In this document: positions 36,057 through 45,426 of the stretch, piece after piece | How the letters are laid out: every line of letters starts with the position of its first letter | Numbering within the stretch: position 1 is the first letter of the stretch | The notes under the pieces: model-generated | Seen by the model: the letters and a program-made list of their open reading frames with translations, nothing else | Databases searched by the model: none | What the model was told of the DNA's origin: nothing | DNA from: Blastococcus sp. TF02-09 | GTDB lineage: Bacteria; Actinomycetota; Actinomycetes; Mycobacteriales; Geodermatophilaceae | Assembly: GCF_003319105.1 (NCBI RefSeq) | Contig: NZ_QOHH01000003.1 | Coordinates: 186,001-250,000, forward strand | Direction of reading: 5' to 3' | DNA length: 64,000 bases | Program-made: the position numbers and the translations under genes

Positions 36057-36152
36057 CAGGTCACCTTAGTGTTACGGCGGGACTGGGGATGCAGCGCGGG
36101 GCGCGGGACGAGGTCCCTGTCGCGTTCCGGCACTGCGGCATCACTGGTCACG

Positions 36153-36443
36153 TTAGCGCGCGAGCGACGTGGTGATGCCACGGAGGATGACCACGGCGAT
36201 CAGCAGCACCATGAAGCCCAGGTCCAGCCGGATGGCGCCGAGGTTCAGCGGCGGGATGACCCGGCGGACGGCCTTGAGCGGCGGGTCGGTGGTGCTGTAG
36301 ACGACCTCGAGCCCGGCCGCCACGAGCCCGGTGGGGCGCCAGCTGCGCGCGAGCACCATCACCCAGTCGACGACGAACCGCGCGAAGAGCAGGATCAAGA
36401 AGACGAGCAGCACCGCCGAGATGATCGCCCAGAAGAGTTCCAC
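36153..36443 (-). CDS. YggT family membrane protein
   Basis: A 96-residue protein with two hydrophobic regions (about 5-28 and 70-92) around a loop with VLARSWRPTG and DPPLKAVRRVIPPLNLGAIRLDL; the D-P-P-L-x-x-x-R-R-x-I-P-P pattern is the family hallmark. YggT proteins lie between sepF and divIVA in most actinobacteria and are thought to contribute to division or osmotic tolerance, without a known activity. GTG 36443 has GAGG upstream. Confidence 0.93.
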   Translation of the reverse strand: MELFWAIISAVLLVFLILLFARFVVDWVMVLARSWRPTGLVAAGLEVVYSTTDPPLKAVRRVIPPLNLGAIRLDLGFMVLLIAVVILRGITTSLAR

Positions 36444-36511
36444 GGTCCTCGTTCGTCCAGGGCACCTGCCGTGCCGCCGTCATCGGGCGCGGGCGGGCGC
36501 TCACGCCGGGC

Positions 36512-37204
36512 TCAGGACTGGTTGAAGAACCCGCCTTCGCGGATCCGCGCCTTGTCCTCAGCCGTCACGTCGACGTTCTGCGGACTGAGCAGGAACACCT
36601 TCGCCGTGACGCGCTCGATGCTACCGCGCAGCCCGAATGACAGTCCCGCGGCGAAGTCGACGAGCCGCTTGGCGTCCGCGTCGTCCATCTCCGTCAGGTT
36701 CATGATGACGGGCATCCCGTCGCGGAACCGCTCGCCGATCACGCGCGCCTCGTTGTACGTGCGCGGGTGCAGCGTGGTGATCCGGTAGGGCTGCGGCGCC
36801 GGCGCGGGAGCCGGGGCCGGGTCGGGCACGACGGCGGCGACCGGCTCGCGGACCGCCAGGCCGGCGGCTCCGACCGGGCCGCTGCTCATGGCGCTCACGC
36901 GGGAGGCACCGCCACCGGTCCCGCCCGACGGCGCCAGGCCCAGCGGCCGCGCCGGCGCGACGCGGCGCACGCTCAGCGGCTCGGGAGCACGCACCGGCGC
37001 GGGCTCGGGAACCTCCTCGTCGGCGTAGCCGGCCGGGTAGTCGGCCTCGGCGTAGTCGTCGTAGCGGTCCTCGTCGTACCGCCCGTACCGGCGGTCGGCA
37101 TCGGGATGGTCGGACTGCCGGGCGTCGTACCGGCCGTACCCGCGGGCGTCGTCGTCCTCGACGAGCCCCAGGTAGATCCCCATCCTCCGCATGGCTCCTG
37201 CCAT
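36512..37204 (-). CDS. sepF: Cell division protein SepF
   Basis: A 230-residue FtsZ membrane anchor. The extreme N-terminus [15 protein letters not shown] is the amphipathic membrane-binding helix. A long linker rich in Tyr, Asp, Arg and then Pro/Ala (about 15-140) follows. The SepF fold (about 143-222) contains [39 protein letters not shown] and [20 protein letters not shown]. In actinobacteria, which lack FtsA and ZipA, SepF is the main tether of the Z ring. ATG 37204 has GGGGGAGG upstream. Confidence 0.95.
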   Translation of the reverse strand: MAGAMRRMGIYLGLVEDDDARGYGRYDARQSDHPDADRRYGRYDEDRYDDYAEADYPAGYADEEVPEPAPVRAPEPLSVRRVAPARPLGLAPSGGTGGGASRVSAMSSGPVGAAGLAVREPVAAVVPDPAPAPAPAPQPYRITTLHPRTYNEARVIGERFRDGMPVIMNLTEMDDADAKRLVDFAAGLSFGLRGSIERVTAKVFLLSPQNVDVTAEDKARIREGGFFNQS

Positions 37205-37261
37205 CGGACCTCCCCCTCTGCTGGCGTGCTCAGCGTCCACGTTCGACGAGCGTCGACCGGG

Positions 37262-38008
37262 TCACCCCGGGGCTCCGGAGGCCCGTGTGACTGGTGTGAC
37301 CCGTGTGTCTGGAGGCGAGGTTAGGGGCCGCCGGCCGAACAACGCGGTTCCGACACGCACGATCGTCGCGCCGGCCGCGACGGCCTCCTCCAGGTCCCCG
37401 CTCATGCCGGCGGAGAGCTCTCCGGCCTTCGGGTGGTCGGCACGGACCCGTTCGGCGAGCGCGGCGAGCCGGGCGAAGGCCGGGCCGGGCTCCTCCCCGC
37501 GAGGGGCGACCGCCATGAGTCCGCGTAGCCGCAGACCGGGGAGCTCGGCGACCGCGTCGGCCAGCGCCGGCACCTCGGCGGGGTCCGCTCCCCCGCGCGC
37601 GCCCAGCTCGCCCTCGAGGCCGCCGAGGTCCACCTGGAGCAGGACGTCGACCGGGCGCTCCGCGGCCTCCCCGGCGCGACCGAGGGCCTGGGCGAGCGAC
37701 GTCCGGTCGACCGAGTGCACGACCGCGCCGAGCCGGGCGACCGCGGCGGCCTTGTTGCGCTGGAGCTGGCCGATGAAGTGCCACCGGACGGGCAGGTCGG
37801 CGAGCTCGGCGGCCTTGCCGATCAGCTCCTGCGCACGGTTCTCGCCGAAGTCGACCTGGCCCAGCCCGGTCAGCGCGCGGACGTCGTCGGCCGGCCAGGT
37901 CTTGCTGACCGCGAGCAGCGCGACCGTCGCCGGGTCCCGTCCGGCGGCCCGGGCGGCGGCGTCGATGCGCGCCCGCACCGCGTGCAGGCTCTCCTCGAGC
38001 GCGGGCAC
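37262..38008 (-). CDS. YggS family pyridoxal phosphate homeostasis protein
   Basis: A 248-residue PLP-binding protein with an alanine-racemase-like barrel (PLPBP/YggS). The PLP lysine is in LLAVSKTWPADDV. GQVDFGENRAQELIGKA, WHFIGQLQRNKA, HSVDR and the C-terminal GMSGDLEEAVAAGATIVRVGTALFG are family signatures. It buffers PLP and affects amino acid metabolism; no enzymatic activity is known. GTG 38008 lies 2 bp after the pgeF stop. The conserved order pgeF-yggS-sepF is kept. Confidence 0.94.
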   Translation of the reverse strand: MPALEESLHAVRARIDAAARAAGRDPATVALLAVSKTWPADDVRALTGLGQVDFGENRAQELIGKAAELADLPVRWHFIGQLQRNKAAAVARLGAVVHSVDRTSLAQALGRAGEAAERPVDVLLQVDLGGLEGELGARGGADPAEVPALADAVAELPGLRLRGLMAVAPRGEEPGPAFARLAALAERVRADHPKAGELSAGMSGDLEEAVAAGATIVRVGTALFGRRPLTSPPDTRVTPVTRASGAPG

Positions 38009-38010
38009 GG

Positions 38011-38742
38011 TCAGCCGAGCCAGACCAGGCCGGCCTGGCGCCCGGTGACGCCGTCGCGGCGGTGGGAGAACAGCTGCGGGTCCTCGACGGTGCAGCGCGG
38101 GTCGTGGACCACCTCGGTCACCCCGGCGCGCCCGAGGATCTCGGCCAGCCCGGCGCGCAGGTCCAGACCGGGGGTGCCGCGGCGGATGCGGACGGCGGCG
38201 GCCGGGGCGACGGCGGCCACCTCGGCCTGCATCGCCTGCGGCACCTCGTAGCAGGCGCCGCACACGGCCGGCCCGAGCAGCGCGGTGACGTGCCGGGCCC
38301 GGGCGCCGAGGCTCGCCATGGCCGACAGCGTCGCGGGCAGCACGCCGCGGCGCACCCCCTCCCGCCCCGCGTGGACGGCGGCGACCACCCCGGCGACCGG
38401 ATCGGTGAGCAGCACGGGCACGCAGTCGGCGGCCAGGACGGCGAGGACCAGCCCGGGGGTGGCGGTGACGAGGGCGTCGGTCCCGGCCACCGGCCCGTCC
38501 TGCGGACCGTCGACCACGGCGACCGTGGACCCGTGCACCTGGTTCATCCAGACGAGCCGGTCCTCCCCCACCCCGAGCTCGCGGGCCACCCGCGCCCGGT
38601 TGGCGGCGACGTCCCCCGGGTCGTCGCCCACGTGGTCGCCGAGGTTGAAGGAGTCGTACGGCGCACGAGACCGGCCGCCCCGCCGATCGGTCACGACCCT
38701 TCGAGGTCGTACCGACGACGGGGCGGCCGGTGGGTGAGTCAT
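38011..38742 (-). CDS. pgeF: Peptidoglycan editing factor PgeF (YlmD/YfiH, multicopper polyphenol oxidase fold)
   Basis: A 243-residue protein of the YfiH/laccase-domain family. Its metal-site motifs are QVHGSTVAVV, TADC-type VLAADCVPVLL, AAVHAGREGVRRGVL and GPAVCGACYEV. Family members remove L-Ser wrongly added by MurC from UDP-MurNAc-L-Ser, which fits the position next to the mur genes; purine nucleoside activities are also reported. SRAPYDSFNLGDHVGDDP near the N-terminus is typical. It lies downstream of ftsZ, after a hairpin. Confidence 0.9.
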   Translation of the reverse strand: MTHPPAAPSSVRPRRVVTDRRGGRSRAPYDSFNLGDHVGDDPGDVAANRARVARELGVGEDRLVWMNQVHGSTVAVVDGPQDGPVAGTDALVTATPGLVLAVLAADCVPVLLTDPVAGVVAAVHAGREGVRRGVLPATLSAMASLGARARHVTALLGPAVCGACYEVPQAMQAEVAAVAPAAAVRIRRGTPGLDLRAGLAEILGRAGVTEVVHDPRCTVEDPQLFSHRRDGVTGRQAGLVWLG

Positions 38743-38800
38743 GTCCCGACCCTATGCCGGACCGCACCCGGCCTCGGATGCGTGGGACGTCAGGTCGGCC

Positions 38801-38833
38801 CCCTCGCAGGGTCCCGGCCCGAGCCTGCGAGGG
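38801..38833. terminator. Hairpin between ftsZ and pgeF
   Basis: CCCTCGCAGG (38801-38810) and CCTGCGAGGG (38824-38833) are perfect reverse complements around a 13 nt loop, 22 bp after the ftsZ stop on the minus strand. It may end ftsZ transcripts or trim them, leaving pgeF onwards dependent on readthrough. Confidence 0.7.
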
Positions 38834-38854
38834 CCGGGGGGCGAGGGGGTCCTC

Positions 38855-40162
38855 TTACTGCTTGAGGAACTCCGGGATGTCGAGCTCTTCCTCGAAGTCC
38901 TCGTTGGACAGCGGCCGACGGCCGTTGATGGCGCTCGGGATCGGCGGCAGCGGCGGAACCGTGATGCCACCGCCCTGGGACGCCGGTGCGGGTGCCGGTG
39001 CCGGTGCGGGCGCCGGTGCCGGGCGAGCCGCGGGGGTCGCCTGCCCCTGCGGCGCCGGCGCGAGGCGCTCACCGGTGCCCTGCGGCGCCGGAGCGGCCAC
39101 GGGGTTCATCGGCGCCACCGCGGGACGACGGTGCGGCGAGAGGCCGCTGGGCACCGCGCCGGCCGACGGGCTCCCGGGTACCGCCGCGGCCGCGCCGTCC
39201 TTGCGCACGTTGGGCTTGCCGCTGTCGAAGCCGGCGGCGATGACGGTCACCCGCACCTCGTCACCCAGGGCGTCGTCGATGACGGCGCCGAAGATGATGT
39301 TGGCGTCCGGGTGCGCGGCGTCGGAGACCAGCGAGGCGGCCTCGTTGATCTCGAACAGTCCCAGGTCCGACCCGCCGGAGATCGACAGCAGGACACCGTG
39401 GGCGCCCTCCATCGAGGCCTCCAGCAGCGGGCTGGCGATCGCCTGCTCGGCGGCCAGCAGTGCGCGGTTGTCGCCGCGCGCGCTGCCGATGCCCATGAGC
39501 GCCGACCCGGCCCCGGACATGACCGACTTGACGTCGGCGAAGTCCAGGTTGATCAGGCCGGGCGTGGTGATCAGGTCCGTGATGCCCTGGACACCGGAGA
39601 GCAGCACCTGGTCGGCGGTGCGGAAGGCGTCCATGACGCTGACGTTCCGGTCGCCCAGCTGCAGCAGCCGGTCGTTCGGGATGACGATGAGCGTGTCGCA
39701 CTCGTTGCGCAGCTCCTCGATGCCCGACTCGGCCTGCACCGCGCGCCGCTTGCCCTCGAAGGCGAACGGGCGGGTGACCACGCCGATGGTCAGCGCACCG
39801 AGCTTGCGCGCGATGGAGGCGACCACGGGCGCGCCACCGGTGCCGGTGCCACCGCCCTCGCCCGCCGTCACGAAGACCATGTCGGCCCCCTTGAGGACCT
39901 CCTCGATCTCCTCGCGGTGGTCCTCGGCGGCCTGGCGGCCCACGTCGGGCTGGGCGCCGGCGCCCAGCCCCCGGGTGAGCTCGCGGCCGACGTCGAGCTT
40001 GACGTCGGCGTCGCTCATCAGGAGGGCCTGGGCGTCGGTGTTGATCGCGATGAACTCGACCCCCTTGAGGCCGACCTCGATCATCCGATTGACCGCGTTC
40101 ACCCCGCCGCCGCCGATGCCGACGACCTTGATGACCGCTAGATAGTTGTGCGGAGGTGTCAT
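38855..40162 (-). CDS. ftsZ: Cell division GTPase FtsZ
   Basis: The 435-residue bacterial tubulin that forms the Z ring. Nucleotide motifs are intact: [16 protein letters not shown], the tubulin signature in [13 protein letters not shown], and [22 protein letters not shown] for the T7 loop with its catalytic aspartate. Residues about 320-415 are a variable Pro/Ala-rich linker, and the C-terminal peptide [12 protein letters not shown] would bind SepF and FtsW. ATG 40162 has GGGGAG 7 nt upstream. It follows ftsQ across a 376 bp promoter region. Confidence 0.98.
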   Translation of the reverse strand: MTPPHNYLAVIKVVGIGGGGVNAVNRMIEVGLKGVEFIAINTDAQALLMSDADVKLDVGRELTRGLGAGAQPDVGRQAAEDHREEIEEVLKGADMVFVTAGEGGGTGTGGAPVVASIARKLGALTIGVVTRPFAFEGKRRAVQAESGIEELRNECDTLIVIPNDRLLQLGDRNVSVMDAFRTADQVLLSGVQGITDLITTPGLINLDFADVKSVMSGAGSALMGIGSARGDNRALLAAEQAIASPLLEASMEGAHGVLLSISGGSDLGLFEINEAASLVSDAAHPDANIIFGAVIDDALGDEVRVTVIAAGFDSGKPNVRKDGAAAAVPGSPSAGAVPSGLSPHRRPAVAPMNPVAAPAPQGTGERLAPAPQGQATPAARPAPAPAPAPAPAPASQGGGITVPPLPPIPSAINGRRPLSNEDFEEELDIPEFLKQ

Positions 40163-40538
40163 GCGGCGCTCCCCAACTGGACCCTCATCCTCAAGTTCAG
40201 CCTTACAGTTATGTCAACTTGCTCGACGTGGATGAAGTTAGGTGCGGCCCGAGAGGCGCTACAAGCACCCCGTCGGGCTCGGCGTGTCGGTAGGGCGGAA
40301 TCCGACCGATCACTCGCGACGCATCGATCACAACTGCACCACTGATCGTGACGACCCGCGCTGGATTCGTCTCAGGTCGGGGTGCAGACTCCCGACCTCC
40401 CCAGGAATCACACGCGCGACATTTGTTTCTGCCTCCGGGCGTGTCGCGACTCCCGGCGTGTCGCCCCTCCGGGCCGGTCCGCGCCGTGCGGAGGCACCCC
40501 GCGACGCAGCGCAACGGGGTTCCTGTCGAGAGCCTCCG
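40163..40538 (-). other. ftsQ-ftsZ intergenic region (376 bp)
   Basis: I see no gene here. The half next to ftsZ contains the TTGACA-type promoter listed separately and is visibly less G+C-rich than its surroundings. The half next to ftsQ has no obvious hairpin. Regions of this size upstream of ftsZ usually carry several promoters in actinobacteria. Confidence 0.6.
40189..40217 (-). promoter_or_regulatory. Candidate ftsZ promoter with TTGACA -35
   Basis: On the minus strand a perfect TTGACA (40212-40217) is followed by 17 bp and TTGAGG (40189-40194), a weak -10. It lies 27-55 bp upstream of the ftsZ ATG. The -35 is the clearest in the whole window, but the -10 match is poor, so the exact start is unsure. 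Confidence 0.4.
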
Positions 40539-41330
40539 TTAACGGAGGACGACGGCCGACGGGACGGTGAGGTCGAGCTCGTCGGCCGGGTCGAGGGTCT
40601 CGGCGTCCAGCTGGTCGAGCAGCGCCGCGAGGATCTCCGCCTTCGTCGCCGATTCGTCCGCGCCGCCCCAGCGCACCACGGTCCCGTCGCCCAGGGTGAG
40701 CACGATCGCGTCGGCGTCCTCCGCGCTCACCTGCGCCACCTGCTCGCGGACGGCACCGGGCAGCGCGGCGATGGCGGTGAGCGCGGCGCGGGTGGCCGCG
40801 TCGTCGGGACCGGGGTCGCGCACCGCGAGCGGGACGACCCCGGCCGGCGCCTCGCCGGTCACGGTGTCGAAGAGCACGCCCCGCTCGTCGACGAGCGAGC
40901 GCCGCCCGGACTCGCCGACGACCGCCAGCGGCGTGCGCTCGACGAGCGTGATGACCACCCGGCTGGGCCAGCCGCGGGTGACGGTCACCGACTCCACCTG
41001 CGGCAGCACGGCCACCGCCTCGCGGGCCGCGTCGACGTCCACCCGCAGCAGCGAGCGGCCGTCCGGGATGCCGGCCGCCTCGCGCACCAGCTCGGCGGGC
41101 AGCGTCGTGGCGCCGTCGACCTGGACCGTGCGGACGGCGAGCAGCGGCCCGGACCACAGCGCCCAGCCGAGCAGCGCGACCACGACGACGCCGGCGGCCA
41201 GCAGCACCGCGCGACGGCGGCGCGCGTGGTGCCGGCGGTTGGGCAGCGGAGTGACCCGGCTGCCGGGGTGCCGGGGTACCGGCCGCCGGGACGACCCGCG
41301 GTCACGCGTCGTCGTCCCCGTCCGGCTCAC
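40539..41330 (-). CDS. ftsQ: Cell division protein FtsQ
   Basis: A 263-residue bitopic membrane protein of the divisome. A basic cytosolic N-terminus of about 40 residues precedes one helix (AVLLAAGVVVVALLGWALW), then the POTRA domain (LLAVRTVQVDGATTLPAELV... ESVTVTRGWPSRVVITLVER) and the FtsQ/DivIB beta domain. It links FtsL/FtsB to the ring. GTG 41330 overlaps the murC stop as GTGA. Confidence 0.92.
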   Translation of the reverse strand: MSRTGTTTRDRGSSRRPVPRHPGSRVTPLPNRRHHARRRRAVLLAAGVVVVALLGWALWSGPLLAVRTVQVDGATTLPAELVREAAGIPDGRSLLRVDVDAAREAVAVLPQVESVTVTRGWPSRVVITLVERTPLAVVGESGRRSLVDERGVLFDTVTGEAPAGVVPLAVRDPGPDDAATRAALTAIAALPGAVREQVAQVSAEDADAIVLTLGDGTVVRWGGADESATKAEILAALLDQLDAETLDPADELDLTVPSAVVLR

Positions 41331-42796
41331 GCGCCCGCGCCCGTCTTCCGCTCCCCGTCCCGCTCGTCGCGTCCGGCCGCGCGGGCCGTCAGCGCCTCGA
41401 GCACCTCGGGGCCGACCATCGAGACGTCGCCGGCCCCCATCGTCATCACCAGGTCACCGGCGCGCGCCCGGCCGGCCAGCGCCGGGGCGGCGGCCGACCA
41501 CGACGGCTCGAACAGCACCCGGTCGGCCGGCAGCGGGACCGCGTCGGCCACCAGCGCGCCGGTCACGCCGGGGACGGGGTCCTCGCGGGCGCCGTAGATG
41601 TCCATCACCACGACGTCGTCGGCCAGGCCCAGGGCCTCCCCGAAGCCGGCGGCGAACTCCCGCGTCCGGCTGTAGAGGTGCGGCTGGAAGGCCACGACCA
41701 GGCGCCCGTCCCCCACCACCGCGCGGGCCGCGCGCAGCTGGGCGCGCACCTCGGTCGGGTGGTGGGCGTAGTCGTCGTAGACGCGGACGCCGTCGACGAC
41801 GCCCTTGAGCTCGAACCGGCGGTGCACCCCGCCGAAGCGGCCCAGGCCCTCGATCAGGCAGTCGGCCGGCAGGCCCAGCTCCAGGCCGGTGAGCAGCGCC
41901 GCGGCGCTGTTGAGGGCCATGTGCTCACCGGGCACCAGGATGCGCACCCGGCCCAGCTCCGCACCGTCGAGGACGGCGGTGTAGCTGGTGGCGTCGCCCT
42001 CGACGCGCAGGTCCTCCAGGCGCAGGTCGGCGTCGGCGGCCCGCCCGTAGGTGCGCAGCCGGGCCGGGGTCGGCACGCCGCGCAGCCGGGCGGAGCCGGG
42101 GTCGTCGGCGCACACCACCACGAAGCCGTCCGGGGAGACCGTCTGCAGGAACCGGTCGAAGGCCGCCTCGACCGCGGCCAGGTCGCCGTAGTTGTCCAGG
42201 TGGTCGGCCTCGACGTTGGTGACGATCGCGCCGAACGGGGCCAGCAGCAGGAAGGAGCGGTCGCTCTCGTCGGCCTCGGCGACGAAGACGTCGCCCTCGC
42301 CCGAATGCGCGTTGCTGCCCGACTCGTTGAGGTCGCCGCCGATGGCGAAGGATGGGTCGACCCCGCAGGCCTGGACGGCGACGGTGAGCATCGAGGTCGT
42401 CGAGGTCTTGCCGTGCGTCCCGGCCACCGCGATGCTGCGCCGTCCGGCCATCACCGACGCGAGCGCGACCGCCCGCGGCAGCACCCGCAGGCCGCGCGCC
42501 CGCGCCGCCCTGAGCTCGGGGTTGTCGTCCCGGATCGCGGTGGAGACGACGACGGTGTCGGCGCTGCCGAGGTGCTCCTCGGCGTGGCCGACCTCGACCC
42601 GCGCCCCCAGCGCGCGCAGCGCCAGCAGCGTCGGGGTGTCCCGCCGGTCGCTGCCCGAGACCGGCACCCCGCGCGCCAGCAGGATGCGGGCGATGCCGCT
42701 CATCCCGGCGCCGCCGATGCCGACGAAGTGCACCGCGCCCAGCTCCGCGGGCGAGGGCACCGGCCCCCTCCAGGCGGCGACGTCTGCTGCGCTCAT
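41327..42796 (-). CDS. murC: UDP-N-acetylmuramate--L-alanine ligase
   Basis: A 489-residue Mur ligase adding L-Ala to UDP-MurNAc. The N-terminal Rossmann motif is [18 protein letters not shown], the ATP loop is [11 protein letters not shown], and the substrate domains show [10 protein letters not shown] and [11 protein letters not shown]. Its start ATGA-overlaps the murG stop and its end overlaps ftsQ. The length is normal. The enzyme is cytosolic. Confidence 0.97.
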   Translation of the reverse strand: MSAADVAAWRGPVPSPAELGAVHFVGIGGAGMSGIARILLARGVPVSGSDRRDTPTLLALRALGARVEVGHAEEHLGSADTVVVSTAIRDDNPELRAARARGLRVLPRAVALASVMAGRRSIAVAGTHGKTSTTSMLTVAVQACGVDPSFAIGGDLNESGSNAHSGEGDVFVAEADESDRSFLLLAPFGAIVTNVEADHLDNYGDLAAVEAAFDRFLQTVSPDGFVVVCADDPGSARLRGVPTPARLRTYGRAADADLRLEDLRVEGDATSYTAVLDGAELGRVRILVPGEHMALNSAAALLTGLELGLPADCLIEGLGRFGGVHRRFELKGVVDGVRVYDDYAHHPTEVRAQLRAARAVVGDGRLVVAFQPHLYSRTREFAAGFGEALGLADDVVVMDIYGAREDPVPGVTGALVADAVPLPADRVLFEPSWSAAAPALAGRARAGDLVMTMGAGDVSMVGPEVLEALTARAAGRDERDGERKTGAGA

Positions 42797-43920
42797 CGTT
42801 CGACTCCGGTCCCCGTGGCCACGTCGAGGACCATGTCAGCCAGGCGTTCGTCGGCGTCGGGCGCCCCCGCCGCGGCGGCGTGCCGGGCGTAGCCGGCCAG
42901 CGCCTCGGGGTCGGTCAGCAGCGGCACGACGTGCTCGGCGATCCATTCCGGCGTGAGGTCGGCGTCCTCGACCAGCAGCCCTCCCCCGGCCTCGACGACC
43001 GGCAGGGCGTTGCGCCGCTGCTCGCCGTTGCCGATGGGCAGCGGCACGAAGACGCCCGGCAGGCCCACGGCGGACAGCTCCGCCACGGTCACCGCTCCGG
43101 AGCGGCACAGCGCCAGGTCGGCGGCGGCGTAGGCGAGGTCCATGCGCTCGAGGTAGTCGACGACCACGTAGGGCACCCCGGCGGTCGCGGCAGCGGGCAC
43201 CTGGACGTCGGTGTTCTTCGGGCCGCGCGCGTGCAGCACCTGGATGCCGGCGGACGCCAGCGCCCCGGCGGCACCCACCGCGGCCCGGTTGAGGGTCGCG
43301 GCACCCTGCGAGCCGCCGAACACCAGCAGCGTGGGGCGGTCGGGCTGGAGGCCGAAGGCGGCGCGCGCCTCGGCCCGCATCGCCGGCCGGTCCAGCGAGC
43401 CGATCGCGGTGCGCAGCGGCATCCCGACGTGGACGCCCCCGTGCAGCGGCGTCCCCGGCGTCGTCACCGCGACCCGCGCGGCCAGCCGGGCGCCGATGCG
43501 GTTGGCCAGCCCCGGCAGGGCGTTCTGCTCGTGCACCACGATCGGGACGCCGGCGCGCCGCGCGGCCAGGTAGGCCGGCAGCGCGACGTACCCGCCGAAC
43601 CCGACGACGACGTCGGCGGAGAGCTCGTCGAGCAGGGCCCGCGTCTGCGCGACCGCCCGCCGGACCCGGCCGGGCACGCGGAGCAGGTCGACGGTGGGCT
43701 TCCGCGGCAGCGGCACCGGCGGGATCAGCCGCAGGTCGTACCCGCGGGCCGGCACCAGCCGGGTCTCCATGCCGCGCTCGGTCCCGAGGCAGGTGATCCG
43801 GAGGTCGACGCCGGGACGGCGGCGCAGGGCGTCGGCGAGGGCCAGCATCGGCTCGATGTGGCCGCCGGTGCCCCCACCGGCCAGGACGATCGACAGCGGC
43901 CGGGGGCTCGCGGCGCTCAT
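42793..43920 (-). CDS. murG: Lipid II synthase MurG (UDP-GlcNAc transferase)
   Basis: A 375-residue peripheral membrane GT28 enzyme that turns lipid I into lipid II. G loops are seen as [19 protein letters not shown] and [26 protein letters not shown] and [11 protein letters not shown] follow, and the donor-binding [20 protein letters not shown] is near the end. ATG 43920 overlaps the ftsW stop. Open sequence farther upstream in this frame is the shadow of ftsW. Confidence 0.97.
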   Translation of the reverse strand: MSAASPRPLSIVLAGGGTGGHIEPMLALADALRRRPGVDLRITCLGTERGMETRLVPARGYDLRLIPPVPLPRKPTVDLLRVPGRVRRAVAQTRALLDELSADVVVGFGGYVALPAYLAARRAGVPIVVHEQNALPGLANRIGARLAARVAVTTPGTPLHGGVHVGMPLRTAIGSLDRPAMRAEARAAFGLQPDRPTLLVFGGSQGAATLNRAAVGAAGALASAGIQVLHARGPKNTDVQVPAAATAGVPYVVVDYLERMDLAYAAADLALCRSGAVTVAELSAVGLPGVFVPLPIGNGEQRRNALPVVEAGGGLLVEDADLTPEWIAEHVVPLLTDPEALAGYARHAAAAGAPDADERLADMVLDVATGTGVER

Positions 43921-45419
43921 CGCGGTCCCCCGGGCCGCCGGCCCTGCCGCGGCCCCGGGCGCTCGGCGGGTGCGACGCGGGGAGCGCGCTCCGCGGGCCG
44001 CTCGGCCCGTGCCGGCCGCTGCGGACGGGCCGGTCGCTCGACCTGGCGCTCCGCCCGGCGGGGCGCTCCGCCCCGGGCGGAGACGACAGTGCGCCCCCCG
44101 GTGAGCGCGGGCCGCCCGACCTCCCGGTCCTCGGGACGGCGCCGCGGGCGGACCTGCTCGACCGCCGACGAGGGGGCCGGCAGCAGCAACCGGGCGATGC
44201 GCCCGCGGTCCCGCGAGCGCAGCGCCTCCACCGCGGCGGGCTCGGTGCACGCAAAGCGGGCGAGCAGGCCGACGACGGCCAGGGTGAGGATGAGCGAGGT
44301 ACCGCCCGCGGAGATGAGCGGCAGCGTCACACCGGTCACCGGGAGCAGCCCCACCACGTAGCCCATGTTCATGGTGGCCTGCCCGACCAGCCACACGGTG
44401 ATGGCCACGCAGGCCAGCTGCACGAACCGGTCGGCGGCCCGGCGGGCGATCCGGAAGCCGGCGTAGGCCAGCACGCCGTAGAGCGTCACCACGACCAGGC
44501 AGCCCAGGAAGCCCAGCTCCTCGCCGATGATCGCGAAGATGTAGTCCGACTCCGCCTCCGGGAGGATGTTCCACTTCATCGCGCTGTTGCCCAGACCGAC
44601 GCCCCACAGCCCGCCGCTGGCCAGGGCGTACATGCCGCGGATGGCCTGGAACCCGCTGTCGGTGGGGTCGGCGAACGGGTCCATGAACGAGGTGAGCCGG
44701 TCGCGCCGCTCGGCGGAGAAGGTCACCACGATCGCCAGCAGCCCGGCACCGCCGCCGATCGCCGCGCCGAACCAGCGCAGCGGCATCCCGCCGGCCCAGA
44801 GCAGCCCGGCCAGCACCAGCCCGAGGCTCACGACCCCGCCGAAGTCGGGCTCGGCGATGATCAGCAGCGAGAGGATGCCGAACACCGGCAGCACCGGGAC
44901 CAGCAGCGACGACGTCGTGAGGTAGCGCTCGCGCAGGGCGAGGACGTGGGCGCCCCAGAGCGCGAACACGATCTTCGCCAGCTCCGAGGGCTGGAACAGC
45001 GTGACGCCCAGGTCGATCCACTGCCGCGCGCCGTTGAGCCGCACGCCGATGCCGGGCACCAGCACCAGCAGCAGCAGGGCGGCGACGACCACCAGCCCGA
45101 TCGGGGCCCACCGCCGGATCAGCCCGATCGGCAGCCGCATCGTCACCAGCATCGCGCTCAGCCCCAGGGCGGCCCAGACCAGCTGCTGCACGCCGGGGGC
45201 CCAGGCGGGCTGGTCGGCGAGCGCGGCCTCGATCGAGGAGGCCGAGAAGACCATCACCAGGCCGATGAGCAGGAGCAGGCCGGCCGCGCCGAGCACCAGG
45301 TGGCAGCTGGTCATCGGGCCGTCGAGCCAGGCCGGGCCCGACCAGCGCACCGGCGGAGCGGGTTCCCGCTCCTCCCGCGGGCCCCGGACCGGACGAGGGC
45401 GCGTCTGCGTCGTCGTCAT
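43917..45419 (-). CDS. ftsW: Septal peptidoglycan polymerase FtsW
   Basis: A 500-residue SEDS glycosyltransferase working with FtsI. About ten helices span residues 40-390. Signature stretches are [37 protein letters not shown] and [19 protein letters not shown]. The last 100 or so residues form an Arg/Pro-rich, strongly basic cytosolic tail (for example [20 protein letters not shown]), longer than in most FtsW proteins. It begins 7 bp after the murD stop. Confidence 0.95.
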   Translation of the reverse strand: MTTTQTRPRPVRGPREEREPAPPVRWSGPAWLDGPMTSCHLVLGAAGLLLLIGLVMVFSASSIEAALADQPAWAPGVQQLVWAALGLSAMLVTMRLPIGLIRRWAPIGLVVVAALLLLVLVPGIGVRLNGARQWIDLGVTLFQPSELAKIVFALWGAHVLALRERYLTTSSLLVPVLPVFGILSLLIIAEPDFGGVVSLGLVLAGLLWAGGMPLRWFGAAIGGGAGLLAIVVTFSAERRDRLTSFMDPFADPTDSGFQAIRGMYALASGGLWGVGLGNSAMKWNILPEAESDYIFAIIGEELGFLGCLVVVTLYGVLAYAGFRIARRAADRFVQLACVAITVWLVGQATMNMGYVVGLLPVTGVTLPLISAGGTSLILTLAVVGLLARFACTEPAAVEALRSRDRGRIARLLLPAPSSAVEQVRPRRRPEDREVGRPALTGGRTVVSARGGAPRRAERQVERPARPQRPARAERPAERAPRVAPAERPGPRQGRRPGGPR

Positions 45420-45426
45420 GGCCGCC

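Noticed and set aside
40163-40538. Small open frames in the ftsQ-ftsZ gap
   Set aside because: None has a ribosome binding site or plausible sequence; the gap behaves as a promoter region.
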